Numbered from the stretch's first letter, positions 9,914 through 20,376 are shown. The stretch: 64,000 nucleotides of DNA from Cyphellophora europaea CBS 101466 (GCF_000365145.1 NW_008481812.1:744001-808000), one strand, 5' to 3'. Notes: generated from the letters alone by a model not told the origin. Translations and numbers: made by a program.

Positions 9914-10699
9914 ATGGCAGCCCGCCGCAGCGACAACGAGGACAATACGACCGGCGCACCACTTGGTCTTAGCCGCACCCCGTCGGACGCGCTCAAGGAA
10001 CTGATGCGCCACCACCCACTCCAGAGGCTCTCCTCCCCCTCCCGCGAACTCTCCCTCGCCGTCCACGCCCTCGGTCTCAGCTCCTTCGCCTACTCGTTCT
10101 GGTACCTGACCGCGCACCCCAACCACATCAACCGGGCGTACGGCTGGCATTTCCAGTATCTGACCATCATCGGCCTGCTGCTCGCGACGCTGACCTTCAG
10201 CTTTGGCGTCTTCGCCGACGTGACCCTCTCGCGACGCCTCTTCCAGGCCAAGAACCTGCTCAGCATGACCTCGGCGCCCATGAGCGTGCTGATCTCGCTG
10301 CTCTACTGGGGGCTGCGCGCCATCGATCCGGAACTCGTGGTGCCCAAGGAGTTGGAATTGCCGCTGCCGCCAGACCTGAGTTTTCATCTGGCGCCGGCGG
10401 CGTTTTTGGTGGTGGATCTGTTGCTGTTCAGTCCGCCGTGGACGATTACGGTGGGGCCGGCGTTTGGGTTGAGCGCGGTCATTGCGTTTGGGTACTGGTT
10501 TTGGATCGAGCATTGTTTCCGGCAGAATGGGTTCTATCCGTATCCGATTTTCGAGCTGGTGGGGACGGCGGGGAGGGTGGGGTTGTTTGGTGGCAGTGCG
10601 GCGCTGATGGCGGTCAACACGTCGGCGTTGAGCTGGGTGTATCGGATGGTAAATCGAGCGGGGGAGGAGAGAGTGGGCGAGTTGAAGAAGCAGCAGTGA
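9914..10699 (+). CDS. FAR-17a/AIG1-like multipass membrane protein
   Basis: A 261-aa single-exon protein with about six hydrophobic helices. The family pattern is visible: WHFQYLTIIG (Thr84), then a loop, then LSFHLAPAAFLVVDLLLFSPPW (His158). In human AIG1 and ADTRP an intramembrane Thr/His pair hydrolyses fatty-acid esters of hydroxy fatty acids. Thr84 and His158 are the likely equivalents. The fungal role is not established. The coding strand is strongly C-rich up to about 10330 and G-rich after it. The stop lies 8 bp from the end of the convergent SHD gene. Confidence 0.85.
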   Translation: MAARRSDNEDNTTGAPLGLSRTPSDALKELMRHHPLQRLSSPSRELSLAVHALGLSSFAYSFWYLTAHPNHINRAYGWHFQYLTIIGLLLATLTFSFGVFADVTLSRRLFQAKNLLSMTSAPMSVLISLLYWGLRAIDPELVVPKELELPLPPDLSFHLAPAAFLVVDLLLFSPPWTITVGPAFGLSAVIAFGYWFWIEHCFRQNGFYPYPIFELVGTAGRVGLFGGSAALMAVNTSALSWVYRMVNRAGEERVGELKKQQ

Positions 10700-10707
10700 G
10701 AGAAAAT

Positions 10708-11166
10708 CTAGATCCAGTTGGAGGGTGTGGTTGCTGTCCAGTCACCTGAGGTGTATTTGGGTGGAGGCTCAGAGGGTAGTTCCACCGGGCTCGAATTCCC
10801 GTTGAGGAGGCGTGGGAAGCGGTCCTCAAGCTCGCACAGCACGTCTCTGCACAGGTCGAGAAAACGGTGTAGTGGCAGCGCGGACAGTCGTTGCCGGGCC
10901 GAGTTACGCTTCGGGTGCATGGTCGCAAAAGGCTGGAGGGCTTTGAGCTGGTCGCTATCTATCAGGCCCTGCATCAGGGCCTGGGCTTGTCGTCGGCGCA
11001 GCTCATCAAAGACATCGGTGCAGAGATCGTTGAAGTTGGCGAGTGAAACCCGTTGCAGTCTTTGACGTATTGTGGATGGTGAAATGGAGCCAGGGATGGT
11101 GGTTACGAAGCTGACCAGAGCCGCATGGAACACGCTTATGTCACCAGCGAAGTTCTCCTGGGCCAT
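10708..11166 (-). CDS. Short protein with tandem Spa2-homology (SHD/GIT) repeats
   Basis: A 152-aa single-exon protein. Two copies of the SHD/GIT repeat are visible: RQRLQRVSLANFNDLCTDV at about residues 32-50, and RQRLSALPLHRFLDLCRDV near residue 90. In Spa2 and GIT proteins these paired repeats bind MAP-kinase-kinase-type partners and polarity factors. Here the repeats make up almost the whole protein, and the coiled coil and C-terminal domain of Spa2 (usually near 1000 aa) are missing. The ATG at 11166 is used; the open frame extends upstream only to a GTG. It may be a scaffold fragment or regulator of polarity. The role is inferred. Confidence 0.68.
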   Translation of the reverse strand: MAQENFAGDISVFHAALVSFVTTIPGSISPSTIRQRLQRVSLANFNDLCTDVFDELRRRQAQALMQGLIDSDQLKALQPFATMHPKRNSARQRLSALPLHRFLDLCRDVLCELEDRFPRLLNGNSSPVELPSEPPPKYTSGDWTATTPSNWI

Positions 11167-11528
11167 GGCTGGTGATGGTGCGGAGGTTAGAGGAGGGATC
11201 AAGAGACAGTAGAAGCAGATAACGTGTCCACGACTTAGGTGAGGTATAGAGCTAGCTAGCAGAAGATGCACATAGATCTGAGAGCCTGCCCGGCTGACTC
11301 GGCACCCACCACATGGTTGTTACGTACATGAGCAGATGGAGTCAACGTCTCGGTAACATCCGAGCTTTCGTGTTTGAGCGTTTCAGGTGGACCATGTGTA
11401 CCGGTCCTTGCATACCACGCAAGCTAAACACGCTCCTGGCGATCTGCAGGAGGAGTCAGGCCACGCTTCATTCCTTGCTCCTGCCCTGTTCGTGACAGCT
11501 GGAAGAGACGAAGCCTACCGCAACTCGA
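11167..11528. other. Intergenic
   Basis: Upstream side of the SHD gene and 3' side of the DUF6314 gene. No gene or repeat recognised. Confidence 0.35.
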
Positions 11529-12098
11529 TCACTCCCTGGTAAATCTCGTCGTCAGCGTTTGGTCTTTGGATGGCCCTTGGACTTCATGGATGGTTTCCCA
11601 TGAGCCAAGCGCCGCTGCTTTCATTTCATCCAACGGCGTGCTTTCTTGCATGAAGAATATGTACGATGTGGAATAGAAGTCCTCGACGCAAAGATGGCCG
11701 CCACTACCATGTGCCACTCTACCACCCTCAGCCACCGTCAGGTCAACGTTGTGGAAAAGATAGTCCACCTGGTCCGTGCCGGGCTTGGTGAACCACACAC
11801 TCATCTCTGGGTCATCGCCAGCGACCGAAAGCCTCCAGACATACTTCTTCGAGAACGGCACTTTGACATGGTTTGGTAGCTGGAACTCGCCATTCTCACG
11901 GTAGAGCATCTCGGCATCCGCCAGATGCAGCTTGCCGTCTTGATCCAAGACCGGCGACGGGGCGCGGGTCTTGAAGGTCGCTGTTCCCACACATCGGCCT
12001 GACGGCTCGCTGGCGTTGGCACTCTGCAGGTCCCGATCTAGCAACCATGTGCCAGCCAGAGAGTCCCACAAGGTGTGCAGATAGGTCGCACGAGACAT
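11529..12098 (-). CDS. DUF6314 domain protein
   Basis: A 189-aa single-exon gene. The pattern fits DUF6314: LAGTWLLDRDL at the start, GTATF, LYRENGEFQLP, KKYVWRL, then VWFTKPG, DYLFHNVDL, HLCVEDFYSTSY and a final VQGPSKDQTLTTRFTRE. This looks like a lipocalin-like beta barrel. No function is established for the fungal members. The ATG at 12098 is the first in frame. No signal peptide is visible, so the product is probably cytosolic. Confidence 0.78.
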   Translation of the reverse strand: MSRATYLHTLWDSLAGTWLLDRDLQSANASEPSGRCVGTATFKTRAPSPVLDQDGKLHLADAEMLYRENGEFQLPNHVKVPFSKKYVWRLSVAGDDPEMSVWFTKPGTDQVDYLFHNVDLTVAEGGRVAHGSGGHLCVEDFYSTSYIFFMQESTPLDEMKAAALGSWETIHEVQGPSKDQTLTTRFTRE

Positions 12099-13034
12099 GG
12101 TCGGCGGTGATACGCCGAGTCACCGGTTTGTGGCGCGCGACCTGACAAGTGCGTGTCCTGGGTACCTGCAGCGATGCCACGTGTGAACACACTGTAGTGA
12201 CACAATACTGTGGTCGTACTCGTTCTTTACTGCTGAAGACTTCGACTTGCTGTACCTACTGTTTCGTATGCGCCGTAGAGTCAACCAAAGAAGCATTCCT
12301 TCTCAGTGGCCGATTGGTCTGTTTGCATATCATAGGCAATTCGAACCGGCTGATGATCTCTTTAACCTTCGGGGCGTTGTCGGCGTTGTCGGCGTTGTCC
12401 AAGGGTTCAAGGGTTCTCAACTGCTCGTCCCCACCGGATGGCGCATTGCGGGGATCATGGATTCCACCCGGCGGAATTGTGGGCATGTCGCAATTTCACT
12501 TCAGCTGCACTCACAATCCAGTCATCCACTATCGCGCTGCGAAAAACAACATCAGCCAAACTGACCCTATTGACTGGTCATGCAACATGAGTCTATGAGG
12601 CACGTATCAGGGCCAGTTCCTGGGAAGATAGGAGACCGAGAACCAGGGAGGCTGGACGCCCCTTACAATCGCGCTGCCCATGCCCGGCGCATCCCATTGG
12701 GCCACCACGATCTCTTAACCTTGCCTGTCGATGAACCCCGGTCGTTCTTACACACCCGCCTCCCCACCACCGTTTATCCTTTCTTGTTCGAAAGTCCCGG
12801 AGTCTCATTCAGATCCCCTCCACTTTTCGCCTCGACTTCTTCTCTTCGTCGCGTCATGCCACCACGACATGCCTCACACTCGCTTTTCATGAAACCTCGC
12901 CGACCCGGCAGCGTCTGTCGCTCCGGCAGCATCCTATACAACTGACCATCGATCGCTACAGCACTATCTGCTCCACGCTCGCTTGCAACCCCGACGTCCC
13001 GCAAAAGAATAGCACTACATAGCACAGGGCCATC
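12099..13034. promoter_or_regulatory. Divergent intergenic region
   Basis: About 940 bp between the DUF6314 gene (-) and the CFEM-like gene (+). It contains the short tandem repeat listed at 12373-12399 and, from about 12750, a pyrimidine-rich stretch typical of a fungal 5' UTR. No gene recognised. Confidence 0.4.
12373..12399. repeat. Three tandem 9-bp repeats
   Basis: Three perfect copies of GGCGTTGTC in intergenic DNA. It is a minisatellite seed with no known role. Confidence 0.8.
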
Positions 13035-14143
13035 ATGAGGCCGACATTACAGCTCTTCGCACTCCTCCTCACACCTCTCCTTTCCTCCGCACAAAACTTC
13101 GTCCCGTCAACTGGACTCGGCAACTTCCCAGCCTGCGCCGCAAACTGCGCCGTTCTACAACAAGCCCAGAGCACGTGTCTGGCCCAAACCGGCCAACAGA
13201 GCTCCAGTCTCGCGGCCGAGAATTGCTTCTGTCAGTCTCCCACCCTTCAAGCACTCTATACTACTCCCGATGCCGTCTGCGTGGCCGAATGTCCGACTCA
13301 GCAACCTGATCGCGTCAATCTGCGTACCTGGTTCACCAGCTTCTGCTCTCAAGTCGGCCAGGGAGTCGACCCAAATGCCCCAACGACTAGTACTACCATC
13401 GTCACCTCGACTAGCACCAATACTAATGGGCCCACCTCAACCTCTGGCTCCACGTCGTCAGGACAGCAGCAATCCAATAACAAGGACGAATCATGGTGAG
13501 TATCCGGCTATGACTCCTGAAGCAAGTCTGATTGTGCTAGGTTTGCCGGTCATTGGCAGTGGATTGTGATGGTGATCGTTTTGGCAATCGGATTGGGCGC
13601 TCTCGCATGGCTTCTCATCTTCCTCAGAAACCGCCACAGGCGAAAGCTTGACGAGCGCAGAGCCCAGATTGGTGGTTTCCCCACCGAGCGCGAGAAGGCG
13701 AGAGGAGCTCAATCCGCGACTCCCGACTTATGGGGTCCTCATCAGGTTGGCAGCCTTGCCGAGTGATACGAGCTGGAAAAACTAACTCGTCTTAGCATAT
13801 GGCCGCATCCCAGGGATGGGACTACCATGAGGATCCGACAGCGATCGGAGCGGGCGGACGCCTGGAGAGGCGATCAAGGAGTCAAAGACCCGAAGCGGGA
13901 GAACGACGGCACTCGTCTCACCGGCGCGCAGCACACAAGCCTGGTTCCAAGACGAGACACGCCGTGAACGAGGTTGACGAGCAGAGATCGAGCTCCGCGA
14001 AACGACACCACTCTTCCAAGCGGAGATCCAAGGCGGATCCGGACGCAATAGAAGTACACCGAGATCCCAGCGCAAGCCAGAATCGAAAAGGGCGGTCGCG
14101 AGGCGGCAAATATGATTTCGACAGAGACGTCGAGGGCCAGTGA
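13035..14143 (+). CDS. CFEM-like single-pass membrane protein
   Basis: Three exons, 13035-13495, 13541-13745 and 13796-14143, with introns of 45 and 50 bp, give 337 aa. Residues 1-19 are a signal peptide. An ectodomain with eight cysteines (FPACAANC, STC, NCFC, VC, EC, FC) fits a CFEM-type fold. A Ser/Thr/Asn-rich stalk follows, then one transmembrane helix at about 161-183 with RNRHRRK on its cytosolic side, then a basic, Arg/Ser/His-rich tail of about 150 residues. CFEM proteins act in haem and iron handling, adhesion or signalling; most are GPI-anchored. This one is anchored by a helix and has a cytosolic tail, so a sensor or adhesion role is possible but unproven. Confidence 0.75.
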
Positions 14144-15244
14144 GCCAGCTGGCTGCGTCAGAAGCTCAGACGCCGGCGAAACGGAGGAGCTAACATCTAT
14201 AAGCCCCATCAAGACCTTGGTGTGTATATTACGAATCCACGGCGGAGCATGGGCGCTTGGGTACAGCGGCGCTCTGCGGGTTTACTGCATATACACCTAC
14301 ACAAAGCTGCGATAGCCGGTGGGGGCATGTGTTATGAGGTATGAATGTTCTGAGTTTATGTGAGTACTATTCAAAGACGGGTTTTCCGCACCTATCTGCA
14401 TATTCTACCTGCCTCTGCGTTTCTCGGTTTGCAGTTACACACCTATCTTGTACTTAAGGTAGGTGCTTCGATATTAGAAACTCCCAGTGGGATCTCAGGT
14501 TCGAATGACCTAGGTCTTGAATGCGTCCCTCACTGCTTCAGCCCTCACTCTTGTGCGTACGAACCAGCAATTCTGGCACAAAGCTCTTCTACTACCTTCT
14601 GTGCCACAGGTTCGCGCCTATGTTGACTACTTTCTCACTTGTGACTGAGTGGGCTGGGCTGGGCTGTATCGGTCTCCAGGAGGACTCGAGCATTCACTCG
14701 CTGCGGACATTCACTGCTCAACACAGACGGTCCCTCCCATATCTTGACCTTCCTTTCAAGCCGTTGGCTTCTTGTCGCCCCCTTACCACGAATCAGCTCA
14801 TTCTTCTTACATCTGGTAAGCGGAGGTACATTACTCCTAGTGGGGGAGTATTAATCTGCTCTGAATCAACTCCGAGAGAGGTTCTTTTCTTCAGCCATCA
14901 CCGAGTCATTCCTGAGGCGCCTTCGCTGGGTTGACAACCTCTCATCCGAGTCCCAACAACTCTCGTCTCTCGCCTGGACCAAGTTCTTCTCCCATCTCAA
15001 TCCTCCGTTCTTTCCCACAATCGTATGGCACGTTCAACGACCTCTATCGAGCTTCGACTCAACAGTCTGTGAGCCTTCAGGCTTGGATTGACAGCTCGGG
15101 CCCACCGATCTAACAGTCGCTTTTCAGTCTTCTTTCAATCTTCGCCTTTCTTTCCAAGACTACGTCTAACCCCATCGTCTCTTCTTAAGACTATCACACA
15201 TTTCTGATCCTCTACGTCGACAATCCCACTCTCAACAACCAATA
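14144..15244. promoter_or_regulatory. Upstream region of the acidic protein gene
   Basis: 1.1 kb between two plus-strand genes. From about 14930 the sequence becomes pyrimidine-rich, as in a long 5' UTR. Open frames here carry no domain. A tRNA-like B box near 14500 was considered and rejected. Confidence 0.35.
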
Positions 15245-16825
15245 ATGGAACCTGCAAGGATCTCTCAGCGCTACGTTGGGCCTCCCACCCTTGGCCCGAT
15301 CCTAGAGACTGGACAGCGTCGAGCACTCATCGGTTGGAAGCATAACCGAGATACCGTCGCCGCTCTTCCCAATGGCCAACTCTGGTGTTGGGTGTCTCAA
15401 GGCAAAGGTCAAAGACCCCCAGGCCAGCCCAAGTTGCAAATCTTTGATACTGATGGCAACCGGTCGAGGTTCTTTGGTCCACGGATTGACTGTGGAGTGG
15501 CCAACTTCAGCATGGTCCGTATGTTCCACCCATACTGGTGTCCCAATGGCCAGATTCCTGTGGATATGGACTCTGATGACAAACGGAGATGCCGAGACCT
15601 CTATCATGAGCTCATCGACCAGAATATCGATGACTATAACAACAATGGCTCAGACGACGATGACGATGACGATGGCGATGACGACGACGACGGCGGCGGA
15701 GGTGGTGGTGGAGATGGAGATGGCGACGACGGCGACCGGCAGTATCGGCGTTTTAATCGCGAAGAGAACGGCATCTTGTCCAACGCTCGTACCCAAGGGA
15801 TCATACGCAGTGGCCCCTGGAAGCGACAGATGGCTGAGCGCCGAGAAAAGGTCATGTGGGACGAGTGGGAGGAGCAATTGCGCCAGAAAGGACAAGCTAG
15901 CGACCGACGACGACTCGCTGCTGCAAGCCGCAACCGGGCTGGGCGCAACGCCATCGCTGCTCGGCGTGCAGCTCGCTTCAACCGACAGTCTACTGGAAGC
16001 AGCTCTGATAGTCAGCAGCAGCGCCAAGCTAGACGCGATGCTATGCAGAACGACCAAGCTAGGATGCGCCGTGAGCGGCGCGCTCGCAATGAAGCTGCTA
16101 GCAGTAGTAGGCTTCAATCTCAGATCATCAGTGACTCGGAGTCGGACGATGGAGGTGACTATGGTGATATCATGCACGGCGGCGAGGACGACGAGCAATT
16201 CTTGCGAGATGCGCTCATGTACAACGCCACCAACGGCGTCATTGAATTGGACGATGATGATCTGAACGTGAACGGAAGTGGGTATGGATACGCCAATGCC
16301 CTTCAACAGCATGATGAGGAATACGAGCAAAAGATGTTCGTGTCTGAGTCTAGCGACAACAATTCTAACAATGGCAATCATCCGGATAGCAATGCCGGCG
16401 ACAGCCAAGAAGGCAATGCCAACAATGACATGGCTAGCGACAACGATGTCCCCAACGATCCTGCTCGGAACTCCAATGAGCCGAACACTCGTGGCGGCAG
16501 CAATGACAACGCCGACCAAACCCCCAGGGGCGGTAACGGTCGTGCTTCCTCCCTGGCTTCGCACAACTCAAACCGTAGCATCAAAGAAGAGAAAATCAAG
16601 CAGGAGCAAGCCGTGGATCTTGAAGCACTGGAAATTGACCCCGATGAAGTTGAGGTCATGGGTGAACGAGTGATCAACCCACCTCCGCAACTCACGGGTG
16701 CTGGTAGCCTGGATGACCCTTTTGCCTTCGACCGAGTGGTGGAGGATGAATTTAAGCAAAGATCTGATTTTTCGATCGCGTATTCGGAGATGAAAGGACC
16801 CCTTGAGCTGTATGAGAATTCCTGA
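15245..16825 (+). CDS. Acidic, low-complexity hypothetical protein
   Basis: A 526-aa single-exon protein that I do not recognise. Residues 1-130 look folded (GPPTLGPILETGQRR, LWCWVSQGKGQRP). Then comes an Asp/Gly run at about 136-160, encoded by GAC/GAT and GGN repeats, a long Arg/Gln/Ala helix (about 200-300) and an Asn/Asp/Ser-rich stretch. The C terminus has overlapping sumoylation-type motifs IKEE and IKQE and a short conserved-looking end (LTGAGSLDDPFAFDR). It is probably nuclear. The long antisense open frame on the other strand is a by-product of the codon bias. Confidence 0.65.
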   Translation: MEPARISQRYVGPPTLGPILETGQRRALIGWKHNRDTVAALPNGQLWCWVSQGKGQRPPGQPKLQIFDTDGNRSRFFGPRIDCGVANFSMVRMFHPYWCPNGQIPVDMDSDDKRRCRDLYHELIDQNIDDYNNNGSDDDDDDDGDDDDDGGGGGGGDGDGDDGDRQYRRFNREENGILSNARTQGIIRSGPWKRQMAERREKVMWDEWEEQLRQKGQASDRRRLAAASRNRAGRNAIAARRAARFNRQSTGSSSDSQQQRQARRDAMQNDQARMRRERRARNEAASSSRLQSQIISDSESDDGGDYGDIMHGGEDDEQFLRDALMYNATNGVIELDDDDLNVNGSGYGYANALQQHDEEYEQKMFVSESSDNNSNNGNHPDSNAGDSQEGNANNDMASDNDVPNDPARNSNEPNTRGGSNDNADQTPRGGNGRASSLASHNSNRSIKEEKIKQEQAVDLEALEIDPDEVEVMGERVINPPPQLTGAGSLDDPFAFDRVVEDEFKQRSDFSIAYSEMKGPLELYENS

Positions 16826-17393
16826 ACGAGGTCCGAATACGACGTGTCACGGCTGGTGCAGTGCTAAACAATGCAAGACAACGCAACGGCTACTTGGGCG
16901 CAGGGAGGAGAACGAATGGTTTTGAGCTGACTTTGCTTCCACTTGACCAGGACAGGTACCAGAGGTTGGATGGATCGGAGAGGCGGGGAGAGATAGACGG
17001 GAGAGACATACAGGACAAGCTACAAGGATGAGATGCGCTGACTTTATTCATCACGCACAGCTTGACCGGTGGACAGGCGACATATAGAGCACAGACACGC
17101 TTCGGGCAGCGGCAAACGAGAGCACAGCAACGACACAATGATATTAATCGAGACCCCTTGCGCAACCCGCTTTGGCCACAAACAACACAAACGCACGCAC
17201 GCAATCCCCAGGTCCACGGCACAACCGTACCCAAATGCCCTGTACAATCAACGATCTCAGCGTCTTGACTTCCTATCTGACTTACCCTTACCCTCAACAG
17301 TGGTACAAACCACTCCATTACCTCAGCTCAAAGACCGAAGAACCACAGCACGACCTCCCCTCCCCTCCCCTACCCTCAGTCCCAGCATGCGAT
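16826..17393. promoter_or_regulatory. Upstream region of the UstYa-like gene
   Basis: About 570 bp. The frame of the UstYa-like gene stays open upstream to an ATG at 17235, so its protein could be 53 residues longer. Otherwise nothing recognisable. Confidence 0.35.
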
Positions 17394-18566
17394 ATGCCCT
17401 CACTCCGCCTCCGCCCCGCCCCAACGCCCTCCTCCTCGTCCACCTCGTCATCCTTACATCGCTCCAAATCGCCTAAAAGCGTCGATGTCGCCTCGGCGAA
17501 CACTACTAGCGCATCTCGCAGAAACAGAAACTCGCCGGAGTCTTCGTTTCCGGTGCCCCGGTCTCCTTTCGGCGGTGAGTTACTTCAGTGAGAGCTGGCT
17601 CCTCCTCTCTTAACACTGATAGCGTGGACCGGCCCACCCAAAACGCCGCTGACACCGCACTTTGCCCGCAAGCTACCTACGCGAGTCATCACGCTCCTGG
17701 GCCTCGCCGTCATCCTCCTCCTCTGCTGCCTCCTCTTCGCCGCCGTGTGGGACATACGTGGAAGCTGGATCCCAGGCTTAAGTCGACCACTACTACTTAC
17801 ACCAAGTTCAACAACGGCATATATTCAACATGCCGTGAGCAGAGCCACCAGTGATCGGGGCCGGCACTGGAGTGGTGAAGCCAATGCACCGCCAAGGCAA
17901 GACAGCTCCTACACCGTCCGACCGCCAGAACCCTTTGTGCCGCAGTTCCCATCTATTGCGCTCCCTGTGCGCGATGACCCAGCTTTCCAGGATCCTGGAG
18001 AGCCTGGGCACGAGGCGTGGCTGCGTATGCTGCCAGCGGGCAATGGACTGGTACAGGTACGATATCCGAGTCAGTACGGGTTGCCGAGATCGGAGAAGCA
18101 GACGGATGGGTATGGCCGGGAAGTAGCAGATGTGGAGGTGTACGAAGTGGCCGTGGTGAGGGAGCTGGAGTGTCTGCTGGTGGTCAGAGAGCTGCTGGGT
18201 AGGTATGAGGAGCTGGGGAAGGGATATCACGGGCAAGGCGGGGGAAAGCAGGGCGAGGTTGTGCAGGACTGGGAGCGTGTGGATGCGTTGAGGTGTTTGG
18301 ATCATTGTAAGTCATTTTTGATTCTTGCTTCTGGGGTTGGACGGTTGGGGTGCTGACTGACAGCAGTGAGGCAATCAATTCTTTGCCATGCAGACACAAC
18401 GCTGGAGCGCGTAGGACAGCATGCACAGAGGGCAAGCAGAGATCATGGACAAGACGACACTCCTGTGCCAGACCTTGACAGCAGTAGTGGAACGACGCGA
18501 GTGTGCAAAGATTGGTCCAAGATCAAGCACTGGTTGGAGGAACACCGCGCCGACAAGAAGCACTGA
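17394..18566 (+). CDS. UstYa-like (DUF3328) protein with degenerate HxxHC motifs
   Basis: Three exons, 17394-17574, 17623-18306 and 18367-18566, with introns of 48 and 60 bp, give 354 aa. A Ser/Pro-rich cytosolic N terminus precedes one transmembrane helix (about residues 82-102). The lumenal part carries the family marks WLRMLPAGNGLVQV and LDHLRQSILCHADTTLE. UstYa-family oxidases cyclise RiPP peptides and other metabolites, and have two HxxHC motifs. Here the corresponding sites read RELEC (240-244) and DALRC (281-285): both cysteines remain but all four histidines are gone. It may be non-catalytic or use other ligands. No RiPP precursor or other biosynthetic gene is seen nearby. Confidence 0.75.
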
Positions 18567-18774
18567 AGTCGAAGGAAGGACGTCATGCTGCCTGATGCTG
18601 ATGGCAAGTCGAGAATTGAGCATGAAATGGGCTCAGAGCAGGATCTAGAGAAAGACCATCCAGGTTACTACTTTCCAGCAGAAATGGCTTCCCATTCTCT
18701 CTCAGATCTCTTCCTGCTCAACCTCTACCGCCCAATTCCTTTCTCCTCTTCCCGGCAGCCCATGCTACCTATGC

Positions 18775-19484
18775 TCAGGCTCCGCCCTTCAGCCTCTTCT
18801 CCAGATTCTCCTTCGCCAGCGCCAGCAACTTCTGCACGCCTGCAACCTGCTTGCTATCCAGCATCTCCACGACTCGCTTGACTTTCTCGCCAGTCTCGTC
18901 GACCTCAATGACGAACATGTACTCGTTGAGGAACTGCCAGTCGACGGAAGGATCATCTGCGATCGAAACTTGCGTCAGTTTCAATCACCACTTGAGGAAG
19001 GAAACAAGGGTTGCTAGATGGAGCAGGGACGGGGCGAGGTGGCGTCTGCCGCAAGCAGCATCCCCCTGCCTTTTGCTCTCTTCTCTTCACTCCTTGACTC
19101 TTCCGCCAACCCACAGCATTGTCCACGCATCCCTCCCACTCCAAGCCAAAGAAAAGGCAACAAACAGGAGTCCTAGTACTCACCACCTTTAATCTCATCC
19201 CTGAAGAACGCCTCACTCTTCGCCCACACCGTCACCACAGTCCCCCCTTCCTCCCGCTTCCCCTCCCACACCTCGATAGGCGTGACCGGAAAGCGGTACA
19301 CAAAAGCGTGAATGCCCCGCAAGTGTTTCTCGTGCTGCTCGTTGCTCTGCCCCGCCGGCGAGTAACCCGTCGACGCCGGAGCCATGTGCCATGTGCAGTC
19401 CGGGGTGCGGAGGCCAATGTTAGCGGCGACATCCATGGGCTCGAATGTCGCCAGTAGGGCGAGGGCGGTTTCTTTGGCGGGCAT
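18775..19484 (-). CDS. SnoaL-like (NTF2-fold) protein
   Basis: Two exons, 19184-19484 and 18775-18956, with a 227-bp intron, give 160 aa. The start has ALLATFEPMDVAANIGLRTPDCTWHM, a SnoaL-like pattern, and the end has NEYMFVIEVDETGEKVKRVVEMLDSKQV. This fold forms small alpha+beta cones used as isomerases, cyclases or binding proteins. No active-site assignment is possible. Joining the exons across GG/GATGATCC restores the expected continuous sheet. The intron is longer than most here. The catalysed reaction, if any, is unknown. Confidence 0.78.
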
Positions 19485-20068
19485 TTTTGGAAGGGTGTTG
19501 TGTTGATGGCGTTTGCGGTACTCTCGTGGTTTAGTACTTAGTCTGGGGTTTGCGGCGTCGTGGACAGTCTATGCCGTACTGTAAGCTCTATCAGATACTA
19601 AGTGCAGGAGACAGCGGGAAACCTTTAAGGGCTTTATACCTATTCAGATCTCACCGTATCCCCGTGCACTGGACGCCTCTCTCGGTGATCTCCCCCGCAT
19701 AAATACCTGAATACCACTCCCGCTCGGACGAATCAAGCATCTAAACTCCGACCTCACTCTCGCCCTCACCTCGCCTCACAAGCCCGGCCGCCTCACCTGC
19801 CGCGGAACCACGCTTGCATAAAATCCAGCCCCCGAGGCCCTGGACGCCTCATGAAACCTGGCAGACGACTCTCTTCTTAAAACGCTCGAATCGCGCGCCA
19901 GCCACCCGGAAAGTCCACGCTCGATCTGCCAGCCGAAGCCGAAAGGTGTCATAGCGAAAGGCGCAAAGCCAAGCGTGCTCTTGTAATCATATGATATGAT
20001 AGGACCTCGACGCAATAAAATCATGTAGGTAGATTCGCAAGGGCATACATGCAACGTCGAGGAGTCTG

Positions 20069-20096
20069 ACAACAACAGCAACAACAACAGCAACAG
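20069..20096. repeat. ACA/CAG-type trinucleotide tract
   Basis: An imperfect run of CAA and CAG triplets in non-coding DNA. Confidence 0.8.
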
Positions 20097-20350
20097 TAGG
20101 GTATCGGCCATATCACATAACCAACCTATGTAGTCACCAACAGAGCCCTTGTAAGCTTCACTTCACTTTACTCATCTTGTCGGGCCGCCCCATAGCATAG
20201 CCGTCAACGCATGGCCGCCAACGTCAATGTTCAGGGTCAGATTCCGGTCTCACTCAGCTTTCACGGCACTGTATTTGTAAGTGTGTTGAAAAGTGTCTCT
20301 CCGCCTCCGCTGGCTGAGTGAGAAAATTGAACGTTACAGTACAGCCCACA

Positions 20351-20376
20351 CCTCCCTCCCTCCCTCCCTCCCTCCC
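20351..20376. repeat. (CCTC)n tetranucleotide microsatellite
   Basis: About six and a half uninterrupted copies of CCTC. It could form a polypurine-polypyrimidine triplex or act as a promoter CT-box. Confidence 0.9.

Noticed and set aside
9725..10513. 262-codon minus-strand open frame
   Set aside because: Antisense to the FAR-17a gene; Arg/Gln/His-rich composition results from skewed codon use.
14480..14520. tRNA-like B box (GGTTCGAAT)
   Set aside because: The flanking bases do not pair into a T arm and no A box or acceptor stem is seen.
15650..16564. 304-codon minus-strand open frame
   Set aside because: Antisense to the acidic protein gene; its Val/Ile runs mirror GAT/GAC repeats and it has no domain.
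17394..19484. Secondary-metabolite or RiPP cluster around the UstYa-like gene
   Set aside because: No precursor with repeated core peptides, no core synthase, and neighbours are unrelated.
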